From the NCBI GenBank assembly GCA_963682025.1, contig OY821521.1:120576020-120640019 (forward strand): a stretch of 64,000 nt of DNA. Direction: 5' to 3'. Within the stretch, counting starts at the first letter, position 1. Each line of letters begins with the position of its first letter. Under the pieces are notes generated by a model. The model was not told the DNA's origin. It made no database searches and saw only the letters and a program-made list of their open reading frames with translations. Both the position numbers and the translations under genes were made by a program. The stretch comes from Cordilura impudica (lineage: Eukaryota > Arthropoda > Insecta > Diptera > Scathophagidae). Below are positions 10,203 through 19,515 of the stretch, one piece after another.

Positions 10203-12872
10203 TTACGTTATTTCTCTACATTCTCTTATCAGTGGGTAAGAGGAATTTTCAATTTTGGCAAAGTAATTGTTGTTAATCCTTGTTATGAAATCGATAATTT
10301 TTTCATAACCTGTTTCTTCATGAAGAAGATTTGTAGGATACCTCCAGGGCTTTTTATTTATCATTTTAAGACATTTGTTTTGTATAATTTGTAAGCGTTT
10401 TAGGTGGCAGTTGGCAGCGTCACTCCAAATAGGACACGCGTATGTCAATATCGGCCTTATAACACTTTTGAAGAGTAGATTTTTGTTTTTGGGGTTTAGA
10501 AATGACCTTCTATTTAGTAGTGGCCATAATGCTTTAAATGATTTTATAGCTTTTTGACACGTAGCCATAATATGTTGTTTAAAAGTAAGCTTTTTGTCCA
10601 AGACAACTCCGAGATATTTGACATGATTAAGTACATTTATGGTATTATTTCCCATATGAAGATGACGTCTTGGCAGTCTTTTGGGAGATTTGTTGAACGG
10701 AAAAATAATTGCTTGGGTCTTGTTTGGATTAATTTTGATTTTCCATTTGTGAAAATATTTACTGCAATTAACAAGTCCCTTTTCCATTTTCTTCAGGAGT
10801 GCACTTGTAAGTTTGTTTGAAGAAATTAACGCAGTATCATCTGCGTAATAAGCAATTTTCATATATTTTGGGACTTTAAAATCGGATGTATATATCGAGT
10901 AAAGCAATGGCGACAAGACTGATCCTTGAGGTAACCCTGTGGTGATGGTTTTTGGAGATGATGTTTCATTATTAATCGCAACTTTAAAGCTTCTGCCGTG
11001 AATGAAATCTGAAATAAGTTTGCATAAATATTTTGGTATGTTTGCATCAAGAAGTTTAAATACTAGGCCATTATGCCAAACGGTGTCAAACGCTTTTTCA
11101 ATATCTAACAATATTAGACCCGTTGAACGTTTATTGCTTTTATTTGTGATTATTTGATTTTTAATTCTGTTTATTTGGTGAGTAGTGCTATGCCCTTTTT
11201 TAAATCCAAATTGTTCTTTAGCAACAATAGAATTGGTCGTTACAAATTCACTAAGACGAGAATGTAGTATTTTTTCAAATATTTTACCTAAGTTACTTAA
11301 TAAACTAATAGGTCTATAGATATTTGGGTTATTTTTTGGCTTACTAGGTTTGTTGATAGCTATAACCTTAGCGTTTTTGAAATGGTTTGGGAAATAGTTG
11401 AGTTTGATGCAGCTGTTAAATATTATAACCAGTAATTTTAGAGCTTTGAGTGGTAGTTTCTTTAAGAGCAGGTTGGGAACATTGTCAAAACCAGGAGATT
11501 TTGAGGGTTTTAATGATGAGACAATATTCATTACTTCTTCTAGAGATGTATAAATTGCTGACTCAGAACTGGGATTTTCCTTCTTAAAATTATTTACTGT
11601 TGTATTTATTACTATATCCGCTGAGTGGTTGTAATTGGAAGTGAGGTTATTTGCTTTGACAAATGTATTTGCCAGGACTTCAGCCTTGTCCTTATCAGAT
11701 GTTATCCTTGTATTTCCAACCTCAAGGTGAGAGATTTGATTTTTTCCTTTTCCTCGCAAGTTCCTGCTTATTCTCCAAAATGATTTATCACCTGGTTTTA
11801 AATTGGATAATAATTGAGACCATTTCTTATTGCGTTCCGAATTAATACTTTTATCAATCATGTTACTTAGAAACTTAGTACATTGATTATAAAAAGTTTG
11901 CTCGGCTATATTTGAAGATCGTTGGCTTTTTCTTTTAAAGCTTCGTCTTAGTTTAATAAATTTCACAGTACTTTCTGGTAATGTGATATTATTTTGTTGA
12001 GTTATTTTAGGTGTAGACGCATCCCTTGCTTCAAAAACTACATTTATAAATTTTTGTATTTCCTGATCAATTATTACCTTGGTATTGTATATATCCGAAT
12101 TTAACGTTATTTTATTTTCTAAAAAATTCATATAAATGTTCCAGTTGGTTGCACTATAATCATAATAGTTGAGGTCAACCTGCGAGGCCACTGATCTTTT
12201 AAGTGTACACATAATGGGGCGATGGTCTGATGGTATTTCGTAATCCATTGTCTTTACGTCTATATTCAAAGCGGTATTGCTTAAAATAATATCGACTGTA
12301 GATGCTTCGCGATTGTGTTGATGGGGGAATAGGGTTGGACTATTAGGATAGTGTATAAAAAAATTGCTTGATTGCTGTAGATTGTTCAGTGCGATTCCTG
12401 CAGTATTATTTGAACGGCAATTCCAAGAGCAATGTTTGGCATTTAGGTCACCAAAAACTATGTATTCTTTGGTGGAAGGTGTTAGGTTCAAGATATCAGC
12501 ACAGAAGTTCTGGGTATATCTTGGTGAATATAACGAAGATACAACAATAGGTCTATTATTTATAATAACTTCAATTGAGATGTTTTCGATTGATGAGGTG
12601 TTTGATATAAAGAGGTTTTTATGAGCGAGAGATTTATGAATTAACAGAGCTACTCCTCTTTCTCTTGCATCTGTTCTGTCACTTCTATATAAATAATAAT
12701 TTTTAAAAAAGGGTCTATGATTTTCTGAAAAAAATGTTTCATTCAAAGACGCAATTTTAATATTTTCTCTTTCAATTAGTATTTCAAATTGTTTTAATTT
12801 AGAAAAGTTTGAAATGCCATTAGCATTCAAGTGAAGCATTTTGAATTCGTTTAAATTATTAGTATAATCCAT
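10203..12872 (-). CDS. Jockey ORF2: endonuclease and reverse transcriptase
   Basis: An uninterrupted 889-residue frame. Residues about 10-230 are an APE-type endonuclease: LHLNANGI, SLNETFFS (catalytic Glu), FGDLNAKHCSWN and SDHRPI near the end. Residues about 450-720 are the reverse transcriptase: KSPGFDNVPN, YRPISLLSNLGKIFEKIL, LLDIEKAFDTVWH, GLPQGSVLSPLLYSIYTSD and AYYADDTAL, with the two catalytic Asp codons at 10836-10841. A thumb region with YLGVVLDKKLTFKQH follows. There is no RNase H. The expected residues are present and there are no stops, so the enzyme may be functional. The ATG at 12872 overlaps the ORF1 stop by 14 nt, suggesting translation by termination and re-initiation. Confidence 0.93.
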   Translation of the reverse strand: MDYTNNLNEFKMLHLNANGISNFSKLKQFEILIERENIKIASLNETFFSENHRPFFKNYYLYRSDRTDARERGVALLIHKSLAHKNLFISNTSSIENISIEVIINNRPIVVSSLYSPRYTQNFCADILNLTPSTKEYIVFGDLNAKHCSWNCRSNNTAGIALNNLQQSSNFFIHYPNSPTLFPHQHNREASTVDIILSNTALNIDVKTMDYEIPSDHRPIMCTLKRSVASQVDLNYYDYSATNWNIYMNFLENKITLNSDIYNTKVIIDQEIQKFINVVFEARDASTPKITQQNNITLPESTVKFIKLRRSFKRKSQRSSNIAEQTFYNQCTKFLSNMIDKSINSERNKKWSQLLSNLKPGDKSFWRISRNLRGKGKNQISHLEVGNTRITSDKDKAEVLANTFVKANNLTSNYNHSADIVINTTVNNFKKENPSSESAIYTSLEEVMNIVSSLKPSKSPGFDNVPNLLLKKLPLKALKLLVIIFNSCIKLNYFPNHFKNAKVIAINKPSKPKNNPNIYRPISLLSNLGKIFEKILHSRLSEFVTTNSIVAKEQFGFKKGHSTTHQINRIKNQIITNKSNKRSTGLILLDIEKAFDTVWHNGLVFKLLDANIPKYLCKLISDFIHGRSFKVAINNETSSPKTITTGLPQGSVLSPLLYSIYTSDFKVPKYMKIAYYADDTALISSNKLTSALLKKMEKGLVNCSKYFHKWKIKINPNKTQAIIFPFNKSPKRLPRRHLHMGNNTINVLNHVKYLGVVLDKKLTFKQHIMATCQKAIKSFKALWPLLNRRSFLNPKNKNLLFKSVIRPILTYACPIWSDAANCHLKRLQIIQNKCLKMINKKPWRYPTNLLHEETGYEKIIDFITRINNNYFAKIENSSYPLIRECREIT

Positions 12873-14013
12873 GGGCGTATTTTACCATTGACATAACAAC
12901 TTTAATTTGTTGTACTTTTGAAGTGCACCTATGCAAATCATCCATAGCTGTAGTGAAAATATCAAAAAGCTCATCAATGCTAAATAAATCGTTGTTTGTT
13001 TTCAGCTGGTTAGCATATGTAGCTTTGCTGTTATTGTTACAATTTGTGTTGTTGTTTCTTAAGTTAGGAAAATCTCCCACATTAAATTGAAATGAGTTAT
13101 TTTGTTGTTGTCTGCTTTTATTCGGACTTTTAGAAGTAACTCTTGTTCTAGTTTCCAAATAGAGAGAACGTAACGGACAGTTTATATCGTTTGCAGAGTG
13201 ATCAGTTCTCTCTTTTCCTTGTTTTTTGCAATTAAAGCATGTAAAAACAGCTGGTCTTTTTTCATTTGTGTTAAACGGACACACACTTGTATGATGTTGT
13301 TCTGCACATATCATACATGCAGCACTTCGATGGCAATGTTCACCGCCATGGCCATACATCAAGCAGTTCCAGCATTGAGTTGGTTTGTTCTTGGATTTCG
13401 ATTTATATTTTTTCCAAGAAATTATAATATTAGAAATTGTTCGTACATTTTTTAAAGCAGTTGGATTAAAATTTTTACGAACAAATTGAACTTTATAAAC
13501 TGCATTATTGTTTGAACTGAATTTGGTGGTTATTTCAGTTACGGAAGAGGGGGATAGGTTGTAGTTTTTTAGCTCCTTGGAGATTTCCTCAGAGCTTATG
13601 CGGGGTAAACCGTGTAAAAAGGTGGTGTATAACCTATTTTCTTTGGAGCCATAAGAATGAAACTCCATCTTATTCTCTTTAAGTATTTGCTTGTAGCATT
13701 CGTAAATTTTATTACTAGGAGCAAAAATTTTGGTACCAATTGAAGTACGTTTGAAAATGCAATCCTTACCAAGCAGCTTTTGTATTTCTGTAAATGAAGC
13801 GTTAGCTTCTACAACAATGGGTGGAGGTTTGTGTTCCTTAACATCGTTAATATTTGATACGGGAGTTACGTCCATATCATTGAGGCCAGCAAGCAGGCTA
13901 AATCTGTTGCTTGAAGTTGACGCCATGTTCGGGCTAACAAAACCCGGAGGAAGTTTTGTCATCTTCTTATTCACAAGCTTTCTTTTTGATGAAGATTTGG
14001 CCCCTCGGGCCAT
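12859..14013 (-). CDS. Jockey ORF1: Gag-like nucleic-acid-binding protein
   Basis: 384 residues, uninterrupted. The N-terminus is basic (KSSSKRKLVNKKM). The C-terminal third has zinc-knuckle spacing: CWNCLMYGHGGEHC (CX2CX4HX4C), then CMICAEQHHTSVC, then a third Cys/His cluster starting CFNCKKQG. The region before the knuckles resembles the PRE_C2HC/RRM-like part of Jockey ORF1s (GLPRISSEEISKELKNY). Such proteins coat element RNA and direct it to the nucleus. The start ATG at 14013 is the first in frame after the 5' UTR. ORF1 ends KYAHGLY-stop, with the ORF2 ATG inside the CCATGG just upstream of the stop. Confidence 0.88.
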   Translation of the reverse strand: MARGAKSSSKRKLVNKKMTKLPPGFVSPNMASTSSNRFSLLAGLNDMDVTPVSNINDVKEHKPPPIVVEANASFTEIQKLLGKDCIFKRTSIGTKIFAPSNKIYECYKQILKENKMEFHSYGSKENRLYTTFLHGLPRISSEEISKELKNYNLSPSSVTEITTKFSSNNNAVYKVQFVRKNFNPTALKNVRTISNIIISWKKYKSKSKNKPTQCWNCLMYGHGGEHCHRSAACMICAEQHHTSVCPFNTNEKRPAVFTCFNCKKQGKERTDHSANDINCPLRSLYLETRTRVTSKSPNKSRQQQNNSFQFNVGDFPNLRNNNTNCNNNSKATYANQLKTNNDLFSIDELFDIFTTAMDDLHRCTSKVQQIKVVMSMVKYAHGLY

Positions 14014-14240
14014 CGCAAAATTTTTATTCCTGTTTTAAAGCTGGATTGTCTACCACGTGAGTTCAAATGAGATCAAGAATAGGCAATTGCAAAAACAAAA
14101 ATAAACACTTGTTTTTAATTTTAAATAGTTGTACTCTAAGCGCTTTGATTTTTTACACAACCGTTCGTAAAGAGAGTTAGATTCGAACTGTTTGCTATTA
14201 AACGTTATTCTCGACCGAAAACAAAAAAAGTTACGGAGGG
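14014..14240 (-). promoter_or_regulatory. Jockey 5' UTR with probable internal promoter
   Basis: Jockey elements carry an internal, downstream-element polymerase II promoter in the 5' UTR. The minus-strand leader here contains TCGGTCGAGAATAACG and TCTTTACGAACGGTTGTG segments in otherwise AT-rich DNA. I place the 5' end near 14240 by change of texture only, so the boundary and promoter are inferred. Confidence 0.35.
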
Positions 14241-14382
14241 TTTAAAACACATTTTCATTTGTAGTTGAATTTTAGTACAAAAGTGAAGTGTTAAAAGTGT
14301 TTTTTTTAATATTATGTATTATGTTTCAGTTAATTTTACAACTAATACTTTTTACAATTTTTTAAGTTAATTTTTTCAGAAA

Positions 14383-14581
14383 ATGTCAAACTTTGGCCCC
14401 CGTAAACTTTTTAGTCCTAATGTGCACAAGGGCCAAAGGTTGTTTTTTTTTTTTAAAGTTAAAATATAATTTATTAAGCAACGAACGTAAAAGTTACCTT
14501 ATATTGGTTCAAGATAGAGAAGTTTCAATGAAAAACTCGTATGTTTTTGCTTTATTTAAATTTTTTTTTATTCTCTTTTAA
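14383..14581 (+). pseudogene. Convergent short ORF in the Transib element (copy 2)
   Basis: ATG at 14383 follows TTTTTTCAGAAA, a plausible splice acceptor. The frame reads FGPRKLFSPNVHKGQRL, then is broken in a T-run (about 14440-14455) and resumes in another frame with KYNLLSNERKSYLILVQDRE to a stop at 14581. It points toward the transposase (tail to tail). The same arrangement occurs in the older relic at 1603-1839. Function is unknown. A second convergent gene is the layout of ProtoRAG (RAG1L/RAG2L), but I see no RAG2-like motif, so this is only a parallel in layout. Confidence 0.35.
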
Positions 14582-14732
14582 ATATTCCTATATAAATTTT
14601 TATGGTAAATTTATGAAATATAACATTTTTTATTGTAAATTTACAAAATATATAAATTTTTAAATCAAGAAAATTTTTTAACTATATAAAAAAAGTGTAA
14701 CTTATTGTTAGTGTAATGAAAAAGTACTTTAA

Positions 14733-15945
14733 TCAACCAATTTTAGTAAAAATTTCTTCTAAATAGCCTTGATTTTCATCTTCTAGAAGCTGTTTAGCTT
14801 CTTCGTCTAATTCAATAGAGGTAGTTTTCCATTTTTGACGAATGTTGGACACATATGGATCTGCAGTGCACAACAAAATAGTGATAAGGTCTTCATTAGT
14901 ACAACATCTGGACATTTTCCTTGCGTTGTGCTCGCGAAAGAATCTGTAGTCTTTGTTCCTTTTTTCTTGCGCTTCTTCAGATAGATCTCCTATTGGTAGC
15001 ATATTGTTTTGAATTATTTGTTCCCCATGGTACAAAATTTTATGAACTGTGGATGGCATATATCTCCAAGAGTATTTTTCATTATAAAGTATAGCTGTTT
15101 TATTGGCGTACTCTCCAAATTTTTTTGGATTTATCTTTCTGCTGCATGCTAGAACTTGTAATATGATTTTGAATCGTCTTATTAATTCATGATCTACACC
15201 TGTGATAGATGCTGCAGTTTCCGGATCGGAAAAAAAATCTCCTTGCAGTATTTCCATCATTTGTGTTTCCTTCCCCTTGTTTTGGTTGGTCGATTACGAG
15301 GCCTAGCTGTAGATATTTTTGTTGAATTTGTTTTTCTTTGCTTTCTTGTTTCTTCATTTTCTTTGTTTTTTCTCACTATTTCGCCTAACGGACCAAATTC
15401 CAAATCATAACCCAATTTAAGAATATGCTCCATGAAACGTATTCTAGCATGAAGAGGGGACATTCCAAATTCGTAGGCTTCCTTAAAACTATCGTCTTCT
15501 GGTGGGGGTTGGCTTAATTGACTTGATGTCTTTTGGCATATAATGCAGCTTGACGTTGACTTTGTTCCAGTTAAAGCTTGTGCAACTTTTCCATCAATCA
15601 TTGTGAGACACATTTTAAAATGTACTTCAATGTCTTGGTCATCAAATTTAAATATTACTGGTTGAAGTTCCTTAATTTGATCTTTTATTTTTTGAACTTC
15701 TTCAGTTATGACATCTTTGGTTTCCTTTTTGAATGCAAATTTTATTGGTCTGCAATACTTTGTTGAAGAAGGAATTTCATTTTTCCATATATCAATTTCT
15801 GTTGCTCTACTAGTTGACGGCTCTAAGACGCTATACCTTTTTGTTAAGCGCAATGGAACGAAAGATACCATAAATAAATTAGCATCTGATCAATTTTCGG
15901 CATTAAATTGCTTGTATTGTTTCTGGCCAGAGGATCCATCACATC
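14733..15945 (-). pseudogene. Transib/RAG1-core-like DDE transposase (broken)
   Basis: Two overlapping frames (15871-15257 and 15260-14733) plus an in-frame upstream extension past a TGA. Landmarks in order, compared with the RAG1 core: CDGSSG with a first catalytic Asp (codon 15938-15940); MIDGKVAQAL with the second Asp (15593-15595); a zinc pair CIIC; SPLHARIRFMEHIL; zinc His pair HKILYH; SEEAQEKRNK with the third acidic residue (14964-14978); then NARKM and CCTNEDLI. These match RAG1/Transib order and spacing, including CX2C and HX4H. The enzyme would cut at CACWRTG ends and insert at CGNCG sites, which agrees with the ends at 9790 and 16919. A frameshift at 15257-15260, the TGA near 15885 and a missing N-terminus make it inactive. 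Confidence 0.85.
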
Positions 15946-15960
15946 CTAACCCCTTTTAAA

Positions 15961-16919
15961 AGGTGAAGCATACCTGCTCATATCTTAAAGGGCTATGTCG
16001 CAATAGTTTTTTTTTTTTATCATTTACCTGTTATTTAAATTTTTTCCCATTTTGTCAGGTATTTAAATTATATAAGTCTAATTCAGACTATTAACGGTTT
16101 TGAAAGATACCTGTGTAAATGTACCTATAACAATTAAGCGCATTATATCTCAACCCTTCTTTATAAGTATATAACAACTCCTGACAACTCTACCGACACG
16201 CAAAAAAATACACCGCGGTGCACCGGTACGACCAATTTTTGTATTCATAACACTCAGACGGACGGACATCGTTTAATCGACTCTGAAAGTGTTTTTGAGC
16301 CGATCCGTATAATAAAAGATGGATAAAGGTCCAATATTTTTGGCAGTTGCAAACATCACCTCAAACTTAATATATCCTAACCACATAGTGGACAACTTTT
16401 GTATTCATAAATTTTGCACGGGCGGAAACTGGCGGGTATATCATGGGGTATAATAGTATAGGAGAGGGTTCGGACTATAGAAGAGTGCAAGATTTTTTCT
16501 GACTGCTTTTGACTGGCAGGAGTTATGCTCTATTAAGTAGGAGATTTTCGGAAAATTTGGACCTTTTTAAACAAATTTGTTTTTTAAATATCGGAATGAC
16601 TCAGTGATTTTACATTTTTAACATTAATAGTATGGAAGCCACGAAATTATACAAAATTTATTTCACTTCAAAATCTTTTAAATCAAAAAAGTTACAGTCA
16701 TTCGAAAATAAAAATTCACAAAGAAATTTTTAATTTTAGCAAAATACTGAGAAAGCCCATTTTCGAAGACCCTGTTCGCTGTGATATAGTTGAGATAGAG
16801 TCACAATTTTTTGGCTCCCGAGGTTTACTAGTATTTACTTTCAAATAATAACATAACTTTAAAATCGGTAACAAAAAAAAATTATTTTTGGCCGCCTTCT
16901 CAAAATATGGTCCACTGTT
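15961..16919. other. Right arm of Transib element, non-coding
   Basis: No ORF of note. It contains a piece (about 16230-16330) with CAGACGGACGGACATCG, related in inverse orientation to the GATGTCCGTC heads of repeat family B. A GGGTATAATAGTATAGGAGA segment near 16450 is also repeat-like. The terminal 30 bp form the right inverted repeat. Confidence 0.55.
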
Positions 16920-16924
16920 CGCCG
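16920..16924. repeat. Target-site duplication CGCCG, right
   Basis: Partner of 9785-9789, directly after the right terminal inverted repeat. Confidence 0.8.
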
Positions 16925-17030
16925 TTCAAATACAGTCTGACGTAACCCCCTGACTGCAAAACTTATCCAATGGGCACGGTGCGCATGAAACCTTGGATTA
17001 GGGGGTGGAAAATGGGGTAATCTAAAAAAA
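16925..17030 (-). other. 5'-most part of the LOA-like element
   Basis: GC-richer sequence (GACGTAACCCCCTGACTGCA and GGGCACGGTGCGC) that continues the 5' UTR interrupted at 9784. The true 5' end is uncertain within tens of bases. Confidence 0.45.
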
Positions 17031-17089
17031 TTCTATGAATTCAGTGTCTTTGCTGTAATAGTTTAGTAATGTGTGTATCAGATTGGTTA

Positions 17090-17215
17090 CTTCTTAAATA
17101 TTTTGTTTACATTTATGATAAATAGTGCAATAGGTCCAGATATTATTGTAAACGTAAAACCCAGGTGGAGAGTATTAAAGATTCGGCATAGTCTAACTTA
17201 ACCTCTCCTAAAATA
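17090..17215. repeat. Repeat family A, right-end fragment
   Basis: Shares the TTTACATTTATGAT block, the GGTGGAGxGTATxAA block and the ATTCGGC motif with 1290-1375. The second half of the hairpin is mutated here (ATAGTCTAA). Confidence 0.5.
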
Positions 17216-17615
17216 AAAAAAAGTAAACTTGCATATTCCATACTTTACCGAGTACTTGCTACTGCACATCACGCTATAAAGTCAAAGTTTAATGTCATTA
17301 TAAACATTAGTTTAAATGTAGTGATTCTTGGTCGAAATAGATGTACTTCTCTACTGTAATGTAAAATCCTTGTCAAAATAAGACTTCATCTAGATCATTA
17401 GTTGTAGTTATTTTTGTATATTGTGGTAATCATATATAGTCAAAAGCATCATAACGTTACATGTTCTTTATTATAATTTATTAAAAAATTAGTACTTATT
17501 TATGTTAAAGTATAATAATATAACAATGATCAAATAGAGTATTGAAATCAGAGACCAATCTTAGATTACCCATTGAAATGTCAAATTCATCTCGTTGACA
17601 ATCTACATTTAAAAA
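17216..17615. other. AT-rich non-coding DNA
   Basis: Nothing recognised apart from a weak minus-strand open frame at 17505-17762, which reads through the simple repeat to its right and is probably an artefact of it. Confidence 0.35.
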
Positions 17616-17860
17616 ACAGAAAGATTTGTTTCTGAAATACATATTAAATTTTCTGAAATAAATTTGGTAATTTCTGAAATGTTTTTGAAACATATTTGTT
17701 AATTTCTGAACTAAGAAAGACATTGATAATTTCTTAAATACACTTGATGTTTTCTGAAACACATTTGATAATTTCTGAAATAAATTGATACATTCTTAAA
17801 TTCAATTGATCGTTTCTAAAAATCAGTTGATGCTTTCTGAAATACAATTGGAAAAAGTGT
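17616..17860. repeat. Degenerate minisatellite with TTTCTGAAATA units
   Basis: About nine irregular units of roughly 20-30 bp, each with a TTTCTGAAATAxATTTG-like core. A shorter diverged run of similar units is found at 19970-20100, so the two may be parts of one array separated by later insertions. Confidence 0.6.
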
Positions 17861-18340
17861 AGATCATTATTTGTGGTTATTCTTCTACATTGTGGCAATT
17901 ACTTTTTGCGCTGAAAAATCTATTTTCGCTTTTAAGTAATCGTATTTATTTAAGTAATCGTATTCATGAATTTATATATATAGTTCAGTAAAATTGATAC
18001 TTTTTCTTTATGTTAAAGTATAATATAAAATTCATTCAATCAATAATTATAATAAGCATGCAAATTTTCTAGAACAACCAATGTTTTATCAATCAATGCA
18101 CCTCGCAAATGCACTTGGCAAATAAGAAAAATTATTTTCGTTCATGTTCGGACACCTTCCAGTTCTTTAAATTTCATTTTCCATAGATAATTAGGGAACA
18201 CATATTGAAATTCACTACGAACACGGTTTTTAATTTTAATTGTTCGCGAAGTTAACATATTGAAATATATTATTAAAAATCTCAATATTGTTGAAAATGT
18301 TTATATAAACAAACTCTGAATTTCTTGAAATTTTCTTTTA
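17861..18340. other. AT-rich non-coding DNA
   Basis: No protein similarity or RNA structure recognised. It contains a repeated TTATTTAAGTAATCGTATT pair near 17935-17965. Confidence 0.35.
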
Positions 18341-18719
18341 CTTTGTTTTTGGTTTGATCTGCTGATTTTTGTTTATTTTTCTTCTTCTACTGACACATGC
18401 AATGATGTGTCTATTCCACAATTTGGAATGTATGAGAAATGACTTAAGACACTAGATCTATGTTGTCATTTTGTGGGGGTACAAATTTGTATGTGGTTGA
18501 TACAGCTCCCCTATATAGCCATTGCCTTCACAAGGAAAGTTAGGGTGAGCTGTTTAACATGTAAACTAAAAAAAAACGTGCAAAAAGTACATTTAACCTA
18601 ATTCCATGTGGAGTAGCAACGCCAGGACTACAAAGTAAAAAACTGAAACGCGTTTTCTCTTATCCGATATAATAGAAGCCGCAAGGGAACCTTTGGATGG
18701 CAAATTGAAACTCAATTTT
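18341..18719. repeat. Repeat family A-like segment
   Basis: The CAGCTCCCCTATATAGCCAT and AAAGTTAGGGTGAGCTGTTT blocks match the 1010-1090 region by eye. It merges into the foldback element on its right. No coding content is supported. Confidence 0.45.
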
Positions 18720-19515
18720 TGTTTATTGCAAGGTTCAGAAAATACACACATCAAACACACAATGATCTGTTCTAAAGCAGCCAATACATGTTTTTTTTTA
18801 ATATCAATTATGTGTCATGACTGTTTTTCGTTTTAATATTTCGAACATTTTTCTATCGATTTTTTTGGTTTCGAACACACGTAAACCACACAAATTCGAG
18901 TGTAGCTTTATTTTAAGATAATTTTCTTGCACGTGTACTGCTAAATCAACAGAACATGTTCTTTAACGCGTACATCTAAAAATTGAAACATTATCCACTC
19001 GCGATCGAAAAAAAAACGAAATTAGGTCATAAACAACATGTAAAATTTCTCTTTTTTCTATTTTATTACCATCTTTTTTTTTTATAACTGCTAATGAATT
19101 ATTTTAGATTTTTTTTTAATAAATTTGATTGAAACAGTTGTTGTCGTTATTATAGGGCTGTTTCAGATTTTTCCGATCGCGAGTGGATAATGTTTTAATT
19201 TTTAGATGTACGCGTTGAAAAACATGTTCTGTTTTTTTTAGTAGTAGACGTACAAGAAAACGAACTTAAAATAAAGCTGCACTCGAATCTGTGTGGTTTA
19301 TGTGTGTTCAAAATAAAAAAATACGTGATAGAAAATTGTTCGTGTAGATAACGAAATATTAAAACGACACACAGGCATGATTGATTGATAGAAACACACA
19401 TAATTGATATGAAAATAAAAATGTGTGTTTGTTGGTCTGAGCTATGTTTGTTTACATATACATATGTACGAGTTTGTTATTCAGTGTGTGTTTTTTCTGA
19501 ACTCTGGTTTATTTC
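18720..19515. mobile_element. Foldback/MITE-like element with about 290 bp inverted arms
   Basis: The left arm (18720-19010) and right arm (19171-19515) are imperfect reverse complements. Shared landmarks include TTATCCACTCGCGATCG at 18991 on, inverted at 19174 on, and AACGCGTACATCT with AACATGTTCT. The spacer of about 160 bp is AT-rich and non-coding. No transposase is encoded, so it would need one in trans. Small ORFs overlapping it (18593-18784, 19195-19401) are not credible genes. Confidence 0.75.

Larger units (their letters stand above)
10185..14240 (-). mobile_element. Jockey-clade non-LTR retrotransposon, both ORFs open
   Basis: The minus-strand order is 5' UTR (about 14240-14014), ORF1 (14013-12859), ORF2 (12872-10203) and a short 3' UTR. 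Two overlapping ORFs, gag-like Cys/His knuckles in ORF1, and an APE endonuclease plus RT without RNase H in ORF2 are the Jockey arrangement. It is inserted inside the Transib element, so it is younger than that insertion. I could not fix its exact ends or target duplication. A run ending AATTAAAAAGAAA after the stop may be the 3' tail. Confidence 0.85.
9790..16919. mobile_element. Transib-family DNA transposon with RAG1-like transposase (7.1 kb)
   Basis: Left end CACAGTGGACCATTTGACGA; right end, read inward on the minus strand, AACAGTGGACCATATTTTGA. After the terminal base the two match over the first 12 or so positions, and an AGAAGGCGG block follows in both arms. CACAGTG fits the Transib/RSS-heptamer-like CACWRTG; the right end has A in place of the first C. 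CGCCG flanks both sides. The interior holds a minus-strand transposase relic (14733-15945), a small convergent plus-strand ORF (14383-14581) and a nested Jockey element (about 10185-14240) that accounts for over half the length. Without the Jockey element the transposon would be about 3 kb. It is inactive because of frameshifts and stops. Confidence 0.85.
3181..17030 (-). mobile_element. LOA/I-group non-LTR retrotransposon, twice interrupted
   Basis: Reading on the minus strand, the element runs 5' UTR (about 17030-16925 and 9784-9556), ORF1 (9555-9256 then 7541-6928), ORF2 (about 6450-3273) and a 3' tail with AATTAC-type repeats (3181-3196). ORF2 has endonuclease, reverse transcriptase, RNase H and a Cys/His C-terminus, an order typical of the I/LOA/R1 group. 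Insertions at 7542-9255 and 9790-16919 split it; each is flanked by 5 bp direct repeats, and ORF1 is in frame again once the first is ignored. The coding regions carry many frameshifts and stops, so it is an old, dead copy. The 5' boundary is approximate. Confidence 0.75.

Noticed and set aside
9784..16925. hAT-type element with 8 bp target duplication starting CAGTGG
   Set aside because: The 8 bp flanks do not match. Shifting to CACAGTG with a 5 bp CGCCG duplication matches on both sides and agrees with the RAG1-like transposase.
17505..17762. Minus-strand open frame of 85 codons
   Set aside because: It reads through the TTTCTGAAATA array, giving repetitive Phe/Lys-rich residues. It is an artefact of the repeat.
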